Of a stretch of DNA of 64,000 bases, positions 9,812-20,650 are shown piece after piece. Origin of the DNA: Streptomyces sp. NBC_01431. GTDB lineage: Bacteria; Actinomycetota; Actinomycetes; Streptomycetales; Streptomycetaceae. A program made the position numbers and the translations under genes. Location of the stretch: contig NZ_CP109496.1 of assembly GCF_036231355.1 (NCBI RefSeq), positions 2,604,001 to 2,668,000 of the forward strand, read 5' to 3'. The notes beneath the pieces are model-generated. The model was given only the letters and a program-made list of their open reading frames with translations, was not told the origin of the DNA and made no database searches. Position 1 is the first letter of the stretch; each line of letters opens with the position of its first letter.

Positions 9812-9842
9812 GGTGCCCGGAGCCCACGAGGCTCCGGGCACC
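9812..9842. terminator. Hairpin terminator between convergent protease and glgP
   Basis: A perfect 13-base-pair stem (GGTGCCCGGAGCC / GGCTCCGGGCACC) encloses a 5-base loop. It lies between convergent genes and could serve both strands. There is no U-tract, as is common in Streptomyces. Confidence 0.8.
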
Positions 9843-9868
9843 GCCCATGTCCGGGCACGGCCGGCGAC

Positions 9869-12502
9869 TCAGCGCAGCAGTACGCCCGCGCCCTCCCCCG
9901 TCGCCCGGGTCGGGCCCGCCACCAGGCCCAGCTCCGTGTGGGCGGCCAGCCGGCGATGGGCCGGCAGGACCCGGACGGTGTAGCCGAACGGGCCCGTGCG
10001 GTCGAGCGCGAGGGGCCCCTCGTAGGTCCAGCGGCCCTCCAGTCCGGGGCCGCCCGCCGGTTTCAGCGGGAAGACGGCCGCGTCGGCGATGGAGTCGGCG
10101 GCGTCCACCCGGCCGGCCACCGCCTGCACTTCGACGTCCTCGGGTGTGAGGTCACCGAGCCCGACCCGTACCCGCAGCGTCAGCGTGGAGCCCAGCTCCG
10201 CGGTGCCGCCCGGGGCCGCGGCGCCCGGGGCGAGCGCCTCGACGTGATCGACCGCCACCCGCGGCCAGGCGGCCCGCACCCGGGCCTTCCACTGCGCCAA
10301 CTCCCGTGCGGTGTCGGGATCCAGGGCACGATGGGCGGCGGCGGCCGGGGTGTAGAGACGGGTGACGTACTCCCGCACCATCCGCCCCGCGAGCACCTTC
10401 GGGCCCAGGGTCGCCAGGGTCCGGCGGACCATTTCGATCCAGCGGTCGGGCAGCCCGCCGGGGCCCCGGTCGTAGAAGCGCGGGGCGACCTGGTCCTCGA
10501 TGAGGTCGTACAGCGCGTTCGCCTCCAGCTCGTCGCGCCGGTCCTCGTCGGTCGCCGCGCCGTCCGCGGTCGGGATGGCCCAGCCGAAGTCCGGCTCGAA
10601 CCACTCGTCCCACCAGCCGTCCAGCACGGACAGGTTGAGGCAGCCGTTCAGGGCCGCCTTCATGCCGCTGGTCCCGCAGGCCTCAAGGGGGCGCAGCGGG
10701 TTGTTGAGCCACACGTCGCAGCCCGGGTACAGCTTCTGCGCCATCGCCATGCCGTAGTCGGGCAGGAACACGATCCGGTGGCGCACCCTCGGGTCGTCGG
10801 CGAACTTCACCAGCTCCTGGACCAGCCGCTTGCCGCCGTCGTCGGCGGGGTGCGCCTTGCCCGCGACGACGATCTGCACCGGCCGCGTCGGATGCAGCAG
10901 CAGCTCCATCAGCCGGTCCCGGTCGCGCAGCATCAGCGTGAGCCGCTTGTACGAGGGGACCCGGCGGGCGAAGCCGATGGTGAGCACGTCGGGGTTCAAC
11001 ACCCCGTCGATCCAGCCGAGTTCGGCCGTTCCCGCGCCGCGCTGGCGCCACGAGGTCCGCAGCCGGTCCCGCACCTCGGTGACGAGCTGTTCGCGCAGCG
11101 CCCTGCGCAGCTCCCAGATCTCCGCGTCCGCGATCTCGGCGACCGCGTCCCAGCGCTCCGAGCCGCCCACGGTGAGCGCGTCCTCGGTGCGGCCCACGCC
11201 GATCTGGCGGGCGCCGAGCCGGAAGACCTCGGGCGCGACCCAGGTCGGGGCGTGCACGCCGTTGGTGACGGAGGTGATCGGCACCTCGTCCGCGTCGAAG
11301 CCGGGCCACAGGCCCGCGAACATCTGCCGGCTGACCGCGCCGTGCAGGGTGGAGACCCCGTTGGCGCGCTGGGCGAGCCGCAGCCCCATCACGGCCATGT
11401 TGAAGAGGTTGGGCTCGCCACCGGGGTACGTCTCCATGCCGAGCTGGAGGATCTTCCCCACGTCCACCCCGGGCAGCTCGCCGTCGTCGCCGAGGTGGCG
11501 GGCGATGAGCTCGCGGTCGAAGCGGTCGATGCCGGCCGGTACCGGAGTGTGCGTGGTGAACACCGTCCCGGCCCGCACCGCCTCAAGGGCGGCGTCGAAC
11601 TCAAGCCCCTCACCGGCCAGTTCGCGGATGCGCTCAAGCCCGAGGAACCCGGCGTGGCCCTCGTTGGTGTGGAACACCTCGGGCGCCGGGTGTCCGGTAA
11701 GTCGGCAGTACGTCCGCACCGCGCGCACTCCGCCGATGCCGAGCAGCATCTCCTGGAGCAGCCGGTGCTCGCTGCCGCCGCCGTACAGCCGGTCGGTCAC
11801 ATCGCGTTCGCCGGGCCCGTTCTCCTCGACGTCGGAGTCGAGCAGGAGCAGCGGCACCCGGCCGACCCGGGCCTGCCAGATCGTGGCGTGCAGACAGCGC
11901 CCGCCGGGCAGCGCGAGGCAGACCCGGGCTGGGGTGCCGTTCTCCTCGCGCAGCAGGGAGACCGGCAGCTCGTTGGGGTCGAGCACCGGGTAGTGCTCCT
12001 GCTGCCAGCCCTCGCGCGACAGGGACTGGCGGAAGTAGCCGTGCCGGTACAGGAGGCCGACCCCGATGAGCGGTACGCCGAGGTCGCTGGCGGATTTCAG
12101 ATGGTCGCCGGCGAGGATGCCGAGGCCGCCGGAGTACTGCGGCAGGGCGGCGGTGATGCCGAACTCGGGTGAGAAGTAGCCGACGGCGGCCGGGAGCTCG
12201 CCGGGCTGCTGCTGGTACCAGCGGCGGCCGCGCAGGTAGTCGTCGAGGTCGTCGGCGACGGCGGTGAGTCTGCGCAAAAAGCGGCGGTCCTGGGCGAGCG
12301 AGTCGAGCCGGTCGGCGCTGACGGCGCCGAGGAGCCGCACGGGATCCTCACCCGCCGCCCGCCAGCCCTCGGGATCGACGGTCTGGAAGAGTTCTCTGGT
12401 CTCGGTGTGCCAGGACCAGCGCAGGTTGCGCGCGAGATCGCTGAGCGGCCGGAGGGCGTCGGGCAGGACGGGACGCACGGTGAATCGACGGATTGCCTTC
12501 AC
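9869..12502 (-). CDS. glgP: Alpha-glucan (glycogen/maltodextrin) phosphorylase
   Basis: The 877-residue enzyme releases glucose-1-phosphate from alpha-1,4-glucan using pyridoxal phosphate. The first ~110 residues are the DUF3417 domain of the actinobacterial phosphorylase branch (LPDALRPLSDLARNLRWSW). The phosphorylase signature EACGTSGMKAALNGCLN and LDGWWDEW follows around residue 612, near where the cofactor lysine region is expected. The start is the GTG at 12502 with AAAGGTGG upstream; the longer open frame begins in a Gly-rich stretch unlike the family. It is divergent from the GlgE cluster, so it would feed from the polymer that cluster makes. Confidence 0.95.
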   Translation of the reverse strand: MKAIRRFTVRPVLPDALRPLSDLARNLRWSWHTETRELFQTVDPEGWRAAGEDPVRLLGAVSADRLDSLAQDRRFLRRLTAVADDLDDYLRGRRWYQQQPGELPAAVGYFSPEFGITAALPQYSGGLGILAGDHLKSASDLGVPLIGVGLLYRHGYFRQSLSREGWQQEHYPVLDPNELPVSLLREENGTPARVCLALPGGRCLHATIWQARVGRVPLLLLDSDVEENGPGERDVTDRLYGGGSEHRLLQEMLLGIGGVRAVRTYCRLTGHPAPEVFHTNEGHAGFLGLERIRELAGEGLEFDAALEAVRAGTVFTTHTPVPAGIDRFDRELIARHLGDDGELPGVDVGKILQLGMETYPGGEPNLFNMAVMGLRLAQRANGVSTLHGAVSRQMFAGLWPGFDADEVPITSVTNGVHAPTWVAPEVFRLGARQIGVGRTEDALTVGGSERWDAVAEIADAEIWELRRALREQLVTEVRDRLRTSWRQRGAGTAELGWIDGVLNPDVLTIGFARRVPSYKRLTLMLRDRDRLMELLLHPTRPVQIVVAGKAHPADDGGKRLVQELVKFADDPRVRHRIVFLPDYGMAMAQKLYPGCDVWLNNPLRPLEACGTSGMKAALNGCLNLSVLDGWWDEWFEPDFGWAIPTADGAATDEDRRDELEANALYDLIEDQVAPRFYDRGPGGLPDRWIEMVRRTLATLGPKVLAGRMVREYVTRLYTPAAAAHRALDPDTARELAQWKARVRAAWPRVAVDHVEALAPGAAAPGGTAELGSTLTLRVRVGLGDLTPEDVEVQAVAGRVDAADSIADAAVFPLKPAGGPGLEGRWTYEGPLALDRTGPFGYTVRVLPAHRRLAAHTELGLVAGPTRATGEGAGVLLR

Positions 12503-12957
12503 GTTTCCACCTTTGCAGGGGATGCACGTATCGGGGTGACGCACCGCGATGTGCGCCCCTCCTTCACACCCGAAGGTAGTGCCGCCGCGCCCCCGCCAGC
12601 CACCACGCCCCGCGGATCCGGTACCTCCGGTTCCGGCGCCGAGGCCCCCGCCACTGCATTGATACGGCGTCACATGACTTACGGGTAGGCAAAATTCGCC
12701 CCGCCCGCGCCGAAAGCCAGGGCCTCTTCCTTGTCTGAACCGTTACGCGCAGGTAGTTAACAAACTGCCGGAATGCGCACCCGTACACCGTGGAAGGCTC
12801 CTCCGGTAACGCATTCCCGCACTCGCCCCGCACCCCATTCGAGTGAACGCGGACAGGAGCGGCCATGCCCGCAGCCGGTCAGCAGTCCATGGAGCAGTTA
12901 AAAAGGACAGATTCCCGCAAACGCGGCAAACCATACCTATCGCCGACAGGTGAGCCC
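12503..12957. promoter_or_regulatory. Divergent glgP / glgE intergenic region with candidate glgE promoter and leader
   Basis: No gene is seen in the first 360 bases. TTGTCT at 12731-12736 and TAGTTA at 12754-12759, 17 bases apart, make a fair promoter pair pointing at glgE. From 12865 an ATG with a good AGGAG at 12855-12859 opens a 31-codon in-frame extension of glgE. That segment contains a TTA codon (12898-12900), three AAA codons and much weaker third-position GC than the genes here. It may be leader RNA or a genuine N-terminal extension. Confidence 0.5.
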
Positions 12958-14961
12958 GTGAACCCGAACCCGTCAATCGGCCGCATCCCCGTTCTGGACG
13001 TACGCCCCGCCGTCGAGTGCGGCAAGAGGCCCGCGAAGGCGGTGACCGGGGAGAGCTTCCAGGTCACCGCCACCGTCTTCCGCGAGGGCCACGACGCGGT
13101 GGCCGCCAATGTCGTGCTGCGCGACCCCCGGGGCCGCAGCGGCCCCTGGACCCCGATGCGCGAACTCGCGCCCGGCACCGACCGCTGGGGAGCCGAGGTG
13201 AGCGCGGCTACCGAGGGGCTGTGGACGTACAGCGTCGAGGCCTGGAGCGATCCGGTCGCCACCTGGCGTCAGCACGCCCGCATCAAGATCCCGGCCGGCC
13301 TGGACACCGAGCTGGTCCTCGCGGAGGGCGCCGCGCTGTACGAGCGGGCCGCGGCCGGCGTCCCCAAGGCCAAGGGGCGCGAGGCCGTGCTGGCCGCGGT
13401 GGACGCCCTGCGCGACGGGGGCCGCACCCCCGCGGCCCGGCTCGCCGCCGCCCTCGCCCCGGAGGCGGACGCGGCCCTCGCCGCCCATCCGCTGCGCGAG
13501 CTCGTCACCTCCTCGGCCCGGATGCCGCTGCTCGTCGAGCGCGAACGAGCCCTGTTCGGGTCCTGGTACGAGCTGTTCCCGCGCTCGGAGGGCGCCGTGG
13601 TCAAGAGCCGCGGCAAGCCGGTCTCCGGCACCTTCCGCACCGCCGCGGAGCGACTGCCCGCGATCGCCGCGATGGGCTTCGACGTGGTCTACCTGCCGCC
13701 GGTCCACCCCATCGGCACGACCTACCGCAAGGGCCCCAACAACAGCCTGTCCGCCGGGCGTTGGGACGTCGGAGTGCCCTGGGCGATCGGCTCGCCGGAC
13801 GGCGGCCACGACGCGGTCCACCCCGGCCTCGGCACCCTCGACGACTTCGACGACTTCGTGGCCGCCGCCCGTGACCTGCGCCTGGAGGTCGCCCTCGACT
13901 TCGCCCTCCAGTGCTCGCCCGACCACCCCTGGGTCGACAAGCACCCCGAGTGGTTCCACCACCGGGCCGACGGGACGATCGCGTACGCCGAGAACCCGCC
14001 CAAGAAGTACCAGGACATCTACCCGATCGCCTTCGACCAGGACATGCCCGGACTCATCAAGGAGACGGTGCGGATCCTGCGGTTCTGGATGGGGCACGGC
14101 GTACGGATCTTCCGCGTCGACAACCCGCACACCAAGCCGGTGGTCTTCTGGGAGAAGGTCATCGCGCAGATCAACGGGACCGACCCGGACGTGATCTTCC
14201 TGGCCGAGGCGTTCACCCGGCCCGCGATGATGCACACGCTCGGCAAGATCGGCTTCCAGCAGTCGTACACCTACTTCACCTGGCGCGACACCCGCCAGGA
14301 ACTCACCGAGTACGTCACCGAGCTCGCGGGCGAGCCCGCCGCCTACATGCGGCCCAACTTCTTCGTGAACACCCCGGACATCCTGCCCGGCTACCTCCAG
14401 CGGGGCGGCCGTCCCGCCTTCGAGGTCCGGGCCGTGCTCGCCGCCACCCTCTCGCCTTCCTGGGGCCTCTACGCCGGGTACGAGCTGTGCGAGAACACCC
14501 CGGTCAAGGACGGCAGCGAGGAGTACCTGGACTCCGAGAAGTACCAGTTGCGGCCCCGTAACTGGGAGGCCGCCGAGCGGGAGGGCCGCTCCATCGCCCC
14601 GCTGATCACCGCGCTCAACCGCATCAGGCGCCGCCACCCGGCGCTGCGGCAGCTGCGGTCGGTCCACTTCCACGACACCGACAACGACGCGGTCATCGCG
14701 TACAGCAAACGCTCCGGATCGAACACCGTTGTGGTGGTCGCCAACCTCGACCCCCACCACACCCAGGAGGCCACGGTCTCGTTGGACATGCCGGCTCTCG
14801 GCCTCGCATGGCACGAGGCCTTCCCGGTGCGCGACGAGCTCACCGGCGAGACCTACCACTGGGGCAGGGCCAACTACGTGCGTCTGGAGCCGGGCCGAGC
14901 GCCCGCGCACATCCTGGTCCTGCGACCGTCCCCGCCGATCGGAGGGTCACCCACACCATGA
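12958..14961 (+). CDS. glgE: Alpha-1,4-glucan:maltose-1-phosphate maltosyltransferase
   Basis: GlgE adds maltosyl units from maltose-1-phosphate to alpha-1,4-glucan. The 667-residue GH13_3 protein begins with [14 protein letters not shown], the usual GlgE N-terminus. It carries the catalytic nucleophile in [10 protein letters not shown], the acid/base in FLAEAFTRP and the third acid in [13 protein letters not shown]-like and YEEKYQL-like positions read as DSEKYQL, typical of the family. GTG 12958 was chosen because it gives normal family length and has AGGTGA at 12948-12953; the alternative ATG at 12865 has a stronger ribosome site but a codon-atypical, TTA-containing extension. Its stop overlaps the treS start (ATGA). 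Confidence 0.94.
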   Translation: MNPNPSIGRIPVLDVRPAVECGKRPAKAVTGESFQVTATVFREGHDAVAANVVLRDPRGRSGPWTPMRELAPGTDRWGAEVSAATEGLWTYSVEAWSDPVATWRQHARIKIPAGLDTELVLAEGAALYERAAAGVPKAKGREAVLAAVDALRDGGRTPAARLAAALAPEADAALAAHPLRELVTSSARMPLLVERERALFGSWYELFPRSEGAVVKSRGKPVSGTFRTAAERLPAIAAMGFDVVYLPPVHPIGTTYRKGPNNSLSAGRWDVGVPWAIGSPDGGHDAVHPGLGTLDDFDDFVAAARDLRLEVALDFALQCSPDHPWVDKHPEWFHHRADGTIAYAENPPKKYQDIYPIAFDQDMPGLIKETVRILRFWMGHGVRIFRVDNPHTKPVVFWEKVIAQINGTDPDVIFLAEAFTRPAMMHTLGKIGFQQSYTYFTWRDTRQELTEYVTELAGEPAAYMRPNFFVNTPDILPGYLQRGGRPAFEVRAVLAATLSPSWGLYAGYELCENTPVKDGSEEYLDSEKYQLRPRNWEAAEREGRSIAPLITALNRIRRRHPALRQLRSVHFHDTDNDAVIAYSKRSGSNTVVVVANLDPHHTQEATVSLDMPALGLAWHEAFPVRDELTGETYHWGRANYVRLEPGRAPAHILVLRPSPPIGGSPTP

Positions 14962-16664
14962 TCGTCAACGAGCCCGTCCACGACACCTTCGAGGACACCC
15001 CCGCCAAGGACCGCGATCCCGAGTGGTTCAAGCGAGCGGTGTTCTACGAGGTGCTCGTGCGGTCCTTCCAGGACAGCAACGGCGACGGCGTAGGGGATCT
15101 CAAGGGCATCACCGCCAAGCTGGACTACCTCCAGTGGCTGGGCGTCGACTGCCTCTGGCTGCCGCCGTTCTTCAAGTCCCCCCTGCGGGACGGTGGTTAC
15201 GACGTCTCGGACTACACCGCGGTCCTGCCGGAGTTCGGCGACCTCGCCGACTTCGTGGAGTTCGTGGACGCCGCCCACCAGCGCGGCATGCGCGTGATCA
15301 TCGACTTCGTGATGAACCACACCAGCGACCAGCACCCGTGGTTCCAGGAGTCACGCAAGGACCCCGACGGCCCCTACGCGGACTACTACGTCTGGGCCGA
15401 CGACGACAAGCAGTTCCAGGACGCCCGGATCATCTTCGTCGACACCGAGACGTCCAACTGGACCTTCGACCCGGTCCGCAAGCAGTACTACTGGCACCGC
15501 TTCTTCTCCCACCAGCCCGACCTCAACTACGAGAACCCGGCCGTGCAGGAGGAGATCGTCTCCGCACTGCGCTTCTGGCTCGACCTCGGCATCGACGGCT
15601 TCCGCCTGGACGCCGTGCCGTACCTGTACCAGGAGGAGGGAACCAACTGCGAAAACCTTCCGGCGACGCACGAGTTCCTCAAGCGGGTACGGGCCGAGAT
15701 CGACGCGAGCTACCCGGACACGGTGCTGCTCGCCGAGGCCAACCAGTGGCCCGAGGACGTCGTGGACTACTTCGGCGACTTCGCCAAGGGCGGCGACGAG
15801 TGCCACATGGCGTTCCACTTCCCGGTGATGCCGCGCATCTTCATGGCCGTACGGCGCGAATCGCGCTACCCGGTCTCGGAAATCCTCGCCAAGACCCCGG
15901 CGATCCCGAAGAACGCCCAGTGGGGCATCTTCCTGCGCAACCACGACGAGCTCACCCTCGAAATGGTCACGGACGAAGAGCGCGACTACATGTACGCCGA
16001 GTACGCCAAGGATCCCCGGATGCGGGCCAACATCGGCATCCGGCGCAGGCTCGCCCCGCTGCTCGACAACGACCGCAACCAGATCGAGCTGTTCACCGCG
16101 CTGCTGCTCTCGCTGCCCGGCTCGCCGATCCTGTACTACGGCGACGAGATCGGGATGGGCGACAACATCTGGCTCGGTGACCGCGACGCGGTGCGCACCC
16201 CGATGCAGTGGACCCCGGACCGCAACGCGGGCTTCTCCTCGTGCGACCCGGGACGGCTCTACCTGCCCACGATCATGGATCCGGTCTACGGCTACCAGGT
16301 GACGAACGTCGAGGCCGCCATGGCCTCGCCGTCCTCGCTGCTGCACTGGACCCGCCGGATGATCGAGATCCGCAAGCAGAACCCCGCCTTCGGACTCGGC
16401 TCGTACACCGAGCTGACCTCCTCCAACCCGGCCGTCCTCGCCTTCCTGCGCGAGGCGGGCGACGACCTGGTGCTGTGCGTGCACAACTTCTCGCGCTTCC
16501 CCCAGCCCACCGAGCTGGACCTCCAGGCGTTCAACGGCCGCCATCCGGTCGAGCTGATCGGCGGAGTGCGCTTCCCGGCGATCGGCGAATGGCCGTATCT
16601 GCTGACCCTGGCCGGACACGGCTTCTACTGGTTCCGGTTGCGCAAGGACGCCGCCGCCACCTGA
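14958..16664 (+). CDS. treS: Trehalose synthase (maltose alpha-D-glucosyltransferase)
   Basis: The 568-residue GH13_16 enzyme interconverts maltose and trehalose. Catalytic motifs are [10 protein letters not shown] (nucleophile), [10 protein letters not shown] (acid) and [11 protein letters not shown] (third acid). The TreS-specific [22 protein letters not shown] region is present, broken here only for length. There is no fused maltokinase domain; the kinase is the separate next gene. The ATG overlaps the glgE stop, and GGAGGG at 14940-14945 is inside glgE, so expression is coupled. Its role is to supply maltose from trehalose for phosphorylation by the kinase and use by GlgE. Confidence 0.95.
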   Translation: MIVNEPVHDTFEDTPAKDRDPEWFKRAVFYEVLVRSFQDSNGDGVGDLKGITAKLDYLQWLGVDCLWLPPFFKSPLRDGGYDVSDYTAVLPEFGDLADFVEFVDAAHQRGMRVIIDFVMNHTSDQHPWFQESRKDPDGPYADYYVWADDDKQFQDARIIFVDTETSNWTFDPVRKQYYWHRFFSHQPDLNYENPAVQEEIVSALRFWLDLGIDGFRLDAVPYLYQEEGTNCENLPATHEFLKRVRAEIDASYPDTVLLAEANQWPEDVVDYFGDFAKGGDECHMAFHFPVMPRIFMAVRRESRYPVSEILAKTPAIPKNAQWGIFLRNHDELTLEMVTDEERDYMYAEYAKDPRMRANIGIRRRLAPLLDNDRNQIELFTALLLSLPGSPILYYGDEIGMGDNIWLGDRDAVRTPMQWTPDRNAGFSSCDPGRLYLPTIMDPVYGYQVTNVEAAMASPSSLLHWTRRMIEIRKQNPAFGLGSYTELTSSNPAVLAFLREAGDDLVLCVHNFSRFPQPTELDLQAFNGRHPVELIGGVRFPAIGEWPYLLTLAGHGFYWFRLRKDAAAT

Positions 16665-16676
16665 CCCCGCGCCTCG

Positions 16677-16704
16677 GGGCGGGGCGGTTTCCACCGCTCC
16701 GCCC
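16677..16704 (+). terminator. GC hairpin between treS and mak
   Basis: An 11-base-pair stem with one G-U pair (GGGCGGGGCGG / CCGCTCCGCCC) has the loop TTTCCA and sits in the 145-base gap between two pathway genes. It could be a partial terminator or an mRNA 3'-end stabiliser separating glgE-treS from mak-glgB. Confidence 0.5.
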
Positions 16705-16809
16705 GGGGCACTCTGAACCCCGTACCCCGCGCGCCGCCGGACAGCTTCTGTTGCAATCCGGGACACTCTGCGCAAATCGATTGTGTGCCCGGGGAAAGGA
16801 TGCGCCGCC

Positions 16810-18180
16810 ATGCCGAAGGCCGCACCGCCCCGTACCACCCGCCTCGAACCTGCCCGGCTGCTGACCTCACTCGCCCCGCTGCTGCACGAATGGCTGCCCC
16901 GGCAGCGCTGGTTCGCGGGGAAGGGCCGACCGGTCACCGACTTCGACCTGGTCACCGCGACCGAGCTGCTGCCGGGCGTGCTGCACCTGCTCGTCCGTAC
17001 CGAACAGCCGGTGCTCCGAGCTCCCGGCGAAGTCGCCGCGCCGACGCCCGCCGACTGCTACCAGCTTCTGATCGGGGTGAGCGACCAGCTCCCGCCGCGC
17101 CTCGCGCCCGCGCTGATCGGCCGGGCGACCACCGGCCCGCTGGCCGGGGGCACGGTGTACGACGCCCTCCAGGATCCCCGTTCCGCCGGGCTGCTCCTGG
17201 AACGGCTGCGCTCCCCGGGCACGGTGGGGCCGCTGCGCTTCGAAGGCGCCCCGGACGTCGACGTCCCGCCCGGACTCACCCCGCGCCTGCTCGGGGTGGA
17301 GCAGTCCAACTCCTCGCTGGTGTACGGAGATACGTTCATCCTGAAGGTCTTCCGCCGGGTGCAGCCGGGCGTCAATCCGGACCTGGAACTGCCCTGGGCC
17401 CTGGCCCGCCGGGGCTGCGCCCGGGTGCCCGCCCCGGCCGCCTGGTTCCGCACCTGTGAGCCCGAGGAGGCGACGCTCGGCGTGCTCCAGCCGTTCCTGC
17501 GCGGCGCCGACGACGGCTGGACCCTCGCGCTCGCCTCGCTCGCCCAGGGGCGCGCGTTCACCGGGGAGGCGTACGAACTCGGGCGGGCCACCGCCGAAGT
17601 GCACCTGTCGCTGGCCGAAGCCTTCCCCCGGGTCACCCTCGGCCGCCCGCAGACCGCGCTGCTCGCCGCCGCGATGACCGAGCGCCTGGACGCCACCGCC
17701 CGCGCGGTGCCCGCGCTCGTGCCGTACGTGCCGGGGCTGCGGGCCGCGTTCGAGGCGGTGTCCGCGCTGGACTCGGCGGGCACCGCCCAGCGCGTCCACG
17801 GCGATCTCCATCTGGGCCAGGCCCTGCGACCCGCCGAAGGCCCCTGGTCGGTGATCGACTTCGAGGGCGAGCCGGCCCGCCCGCTCGCCGAACGCCGCCG
17901 CCCGCAGCCCCCGGTCCGCGACGTGGCGGGCATGCTGCGCTCCTTCGACTACGCGTCCCGCTCGGCCGGCCCGGCGAACGCGCGGTGGGCCGAGGAGTGC
18001 CGGGCCGCGTACTGCGCGGGCTACGCGTCGCGCTCGGGCTGGGACCCGCGCGAGTCGCCCGAGCTGCTGCGCGCCTACGAGACCGACAAGGCGGTGTACG
18101 AGGTGCTCTACGAGGCCCGCCACCGCCCCGACTGGCTGCCCGTGCCGATGGCGGCGATCCACCGCCTCGCCAAGTCCTGA
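16810..18180 (+). CDS. mak: Maltokinase (Pep2-type)
   Basis: The 456-residue kinase makes maltose-1-phosphate from maltose and ATP, the donor for GlgE. It opens with the maltokinase N-cap sequence (WLPRQRWFAGKGRPVTDFD), has the kinase lysine in FILKVFRRVQPG, and shows the phosphotransferase motifs VHGDLHLGQ (catalytic aspartate) and VIDFEGEPARP (metal aspartate). Start ATG 16810 was picked over the upstream GTG because GGAAAGGA at 16793-16800 is correctly spaced. It follows treS after 145 bases containing a hairpin, so it may have its own promoter. The branching enzyme gene follows 39 bases later. Confidence 0.93.
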   Translation: MPKAAPPRTTRLEPARLLTSLAPLLHEWLPRQRWFAGKGRPVTDFDLVTATELLPGVLHLLVRTEQPVLRAPGEVAAPTPADCYQLLIGVSDQLPPRLAPALIGRATTGPLAGGTVYDALQDPRSAGLLLERLRSPGTVGPLRFEGAPDVDVPPGLTPRLLGVEQSNSSLVYGDTFILKVFRRVQPGVNPDLELPWALARRGCARVPAPAAWFRTCEPEEATLGVLQPFLRGADDGWTLALASLAQGRAFTGEAYELGRATAEVHLSLAEAFPRVTLGRPQTALLAAAMTERLDATARAVPALVPYVPGLRAAFEAVSALDSAGTAQRVHGDLHLGQALRPAEGPWSVIDFEGEPARPLAERRRPQPPVRDVAGMLRSFDYASRSAGPANARWAEECRAAYCAGYASRSGWDPRESPELLRAYETDKAVYEVLYEARHRPDWLPVPMAAIHRLAKS

Positions 18181-18219
18181 ACCCCCTTGCCCCAGAAGCC
18201 ACTTGAGGAGGCCGACCCC

Positions 18220-20535
18220 GTGACCCCCCGCCCCGCCCGCAACCCGTCCGACCCAGCCGCTCCCCGCGCCGTGCGGGCGGCGCCCGCGACGAAGAAGGCA
18301 GCCGCCGCTCCGCCCGCCCCGCGCCGGTCCGCGAGTCGCGGCGTACGGCCCGCGCCCGCCCTGACCAACGAGGACCGGGGCCGCCTGCTCGCGGGCGGGC
18401 ACCACGATCCGCACGCCCTGCTGGGGGTGCACCCGGTGCGGGGCGGGGTGGCGTTCCGGGTACTGCGCCCGTACGCCGAGGCCGTGACCGTGCTCGCCAA
18501 GGGACTGCGGGCGGAGTTGCACGACGACGGCGACGGGCTGTTCTCCGGGCTGCTCCCGCTGCGGACGATCCCCGACTACACCCTGCTCGTGACCTACGCC
18601 GACAGCGAGATCGAGGTGCAGGACCCGTACCGCTTCCTGCCCTCGCTCGGTGACCTCGACCTGCATCTGATCGGCGAGGGCCGGCACGAGGAGCTGTGGA
18701 CGGCGCTCGGCGCCCGCCCGATGGCCCACCAGGGCGTCACCGGGACCCGCTTCACGGTGTGGGCGCCCAACGCCCAAGGGGTACGGGTCACGGGCGACTT
18801 CTGCTACTGGGACGGCGCCGCCTACCCCATGCGCTCGCTGGGCTCCACGGGGGTGTGGGAACTGTTCCTGCCCCAGATCGGCGCGGGCGCGCTGTACAAG
18901 TTCGACATCATGCGCCCCGACGGCAGCCACACCCTGCGGTCCGACCCGATGGCGCAGCACACCGAGGTGCCGCCGGCCAACGCCTCCGTCGTCACCGAAT
19001 CGGACCATGTGTGGCGGGACGAGGAGTGGATGGCGCGGCGCGGCACCCGCCCGGTGCACGAGTCGCCGTTCTCGGTGTACGAGGTCCACCTGGCCTCCTG
19101 GCGCCCCCGTCTGACGTACCGTCAACTGGCGGATCAACTCCCGTCCTACGTCAAGGACTTGGGCTTCACGCACGTCGAGTTCCTACCCGTGGCCGAGCAC
19201 CCCTTCGGCGGCTCCTGGGGCTACCAGGTCACCGGTTTCTACGCCCCGACGTCCCGGATGGGCACGCCCGACGACTTCCGCTTCCTGGTCGACGCGCTGC
19301 ACCGGGCGGGGATCGGGGTGATCGTGGACTGGGTGCCGGCGCACTTCCCGAAGGACGACTGGGCTCTCGCGGAGTTCGACGGGCGCAAGCTCTACGAGCA
19401 CGAGGACCCGGCGCGGGCCGAGCACCCCGACTGGGGCACCCTCGAATTCGACTACGGCCGCAAGGAGGTCCGCAACTTCCTGGTGGCGAACGCCACGTAC
19501 TGGTGCGAGGAGTTCCACGTCGACGGGCTCCGGGTCGACGCGGTGGCCTCCATGCTGTACCTGGACTACTCGCGCGAGGACGGCGAGTGGAGCCCGAACG
19601 AGCACGGCGGCCGGGAGAACCTGGACGCCGTCGCCTTCCTCCAGGAGATGAACGCGACGGTCTACCGGCGCTGCCCCGGCGTCGTGACCATCGCGGAGGA
19701 GTCCACCGCGTGGGACGGCGTGACCCGGGCCACCCACCACGTGGGGCCGGGCGGCTTCGGCGGTCTGGGCTTCGGCCTGAAGTGGAACATGGGCTGGATG
19801 CACGACTCGCTGGGCTACGTCCAGCACGAGCCGGTGCACCGCAAGTACCACCACAGCGAGATGACGTTCTCGATGGTGTACGCCTACAGCGAGAACTACG
19901 TGCTGCCGATCTCGCACGACGAGGTCGTCCACGGCAAGCGGGCACTGGTGTCGAAGATGCCCGGCGACTGGTGGCAGCAGCGTGCCACCCACCGCGCCTA
20001 TCTGGGCTTCATGTGGGCCCACCCCGGCAAGCAACTCCTGTTCATGGGGCAGGAGTTCGCGCAGGGCGCGGAGTGGTCGGAGGGGCACGGGCCGGACTGG
20101 TGGCTGCTCGACCCGTCGTACGGCGCCGAGCCGGACCACCGGGGCGTACGCGACCTCGTGCGCGACCTGAACGCCGTGTACGCGGCCCAGCCCGCCCTGT
20201 GGGAACGCGACACCGACCCCTCGGGATTCTCCTGGGTGGACGGTGACGCGGCCGAGGACAACGTGTTCGCGTTCCTGCGCCACGACGCGGCGGGCTCGCC
20301 GCTCCTGTCGGTCTCGAACTTCTCGCCGGTGGTCCGGGCGGAGTACCGGCTCGGGGTGCCGGCGGGAGTGCCCGTGTGGCAGGAACTCCTGAACACGGAC
20401 GCGGCGCGCTACGGCGGCGGCGACGTCCTCAACCCCGACCCCCTCAAGCCCGAACCGGTCCCGGCCCACGGCCGCCGGACCTCCATCCACCTGACCCTGC
20501 CCCCGCTGGCGACGGTGTGGCTCCGCCCGGTCTGA
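18220..20535 (+). CDS. glgB: 1,4-alpha-glucan branching enzyme
   Basis: The 771-residue enzyme introduces alpha-1,6 branches into alpha-glucan. After a ~45-residue Ala/Pro/Arg-rich tail it has two N-terminal carbohydrate-binding/E-set domains ([12 protein letters not shown]; then [20 protein letters not shown]). The GH13 barrel has the nucleophile in [19 protein letters not shown] and the acid in [12 protein letters not shown], plus [16 protein letters not shown] 18220 is preceded by GAGGAGG at 18205-18211; the in-frame TTG at 18187 has no such site. As last gene of the cluster it completes the trehalose to branched glucan route and is followed by a hairpin. Confidence 0.96.
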   Translation: MTPRPARNPSDPAAPRAVRAAPATKKAAAAPPAPRRSASRGVRPAPALTNEDRGRLLAGGHHDPHALLGVHPVRGGVAFRVLRPYAEAVTVLAKGLRAELHDDGDGLFSGLLPLRTIPDYTLLVTYADSEIEVQDPYRFLPSLGDLDLHLIGEGRHEELWTALGARPMAHQGVTGTRFTVWAPNAQGVRVTGDFCYWDGAAYPMRSLGSTGVWELFLPQIGAGALYKFDIMRPDGSHTLRSDPMAQHTEVPPANASVVTESDHVWRDEEWMARRGTRPVHESPFSVYEVHLASWRPRLTYRQLADQLPSYVKDLGFTHVEFLPVAEHPFGGSWGYQVTGFYAPTSRMGTPDDFRFLVDALHRAGIGVIVDWVPAHFPKDDWALAEFDGRKLYEHEDPARAEHPDWGTLEFDYGRKEVRNFLVANATYWCEEFHVDGLRVDAVASMLYLDYSREDGEWSPNEHGGRENLDAVAFLQEMNATVYRRCPGVVTIAEESTAWDGVTRATHHVGPGGFGGLGFGLKWNMGWMHDSLGYVQHEPVHRKYHHSEMTFSMVYAYSENYVLPISHDEVVHGKRALVSKMPGDWWQQRATHRAYLGFMWAHPGKQLLFMGQEFAQGAEWSEGHGPDWWLLDPSYGAEPDHRGVRDLVRDLNAVYAAQPALWERDTDPSGFSWVDGDAAEDNVFAFLRHDAAGSPLLSVSNFSPVVRAEYRLGVPAGVPVWQELLNTDAARYGGGDVLNPDPLKPEPVPAHGRRTSIHLTLPPLATVWLRPV

Positions 20536-20540
20536 CCGTG

Positions 20541-20564
20541 TGAGCCCCCTCCCGCGGGGGCTCA
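20541..20564 (+). terminator. Hairpin terminator after glgB
   Basis: A 9-base-pair stem TGAGCCCCC / GGGGGCTCA with a 6-base loop begins 5 bases after the glgB stop. No U-tract. Confidence 0.75.
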
Positions 20565-20568
20565 GCAA

Positions 20569-20650
20569 CATCTTCCAGCCGTCCGGCGTTTGCGGACTGG
20601 GGGCCCGGAGGCAAGGCCCCCAGTTCGGGAAAGGGCGGGGTGGGGAAGGG
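20569..20650. repeat. Dispersed Streptomyces intergenic repeat
   Basis: This 3'-intergenic stretch begins with CATCTTCCAGCCGTCCGGCG, then a GGGGGCC / GGCCCCC hairpin region and a poly-purine GGGAAAGGGCGGGGTGGGG tail. I recognise this from memory as one of the short repeats found many times between convergent Streptomyces genes. It separates glgB from the convergent mannosidase gene. Confidence 0.6.

Noticed and set aside
12973..14910. 645-residue frame antisense to glgE
   Set aside because: Antisense shadow of a conserved enzyme, typical of high-GC DNA.
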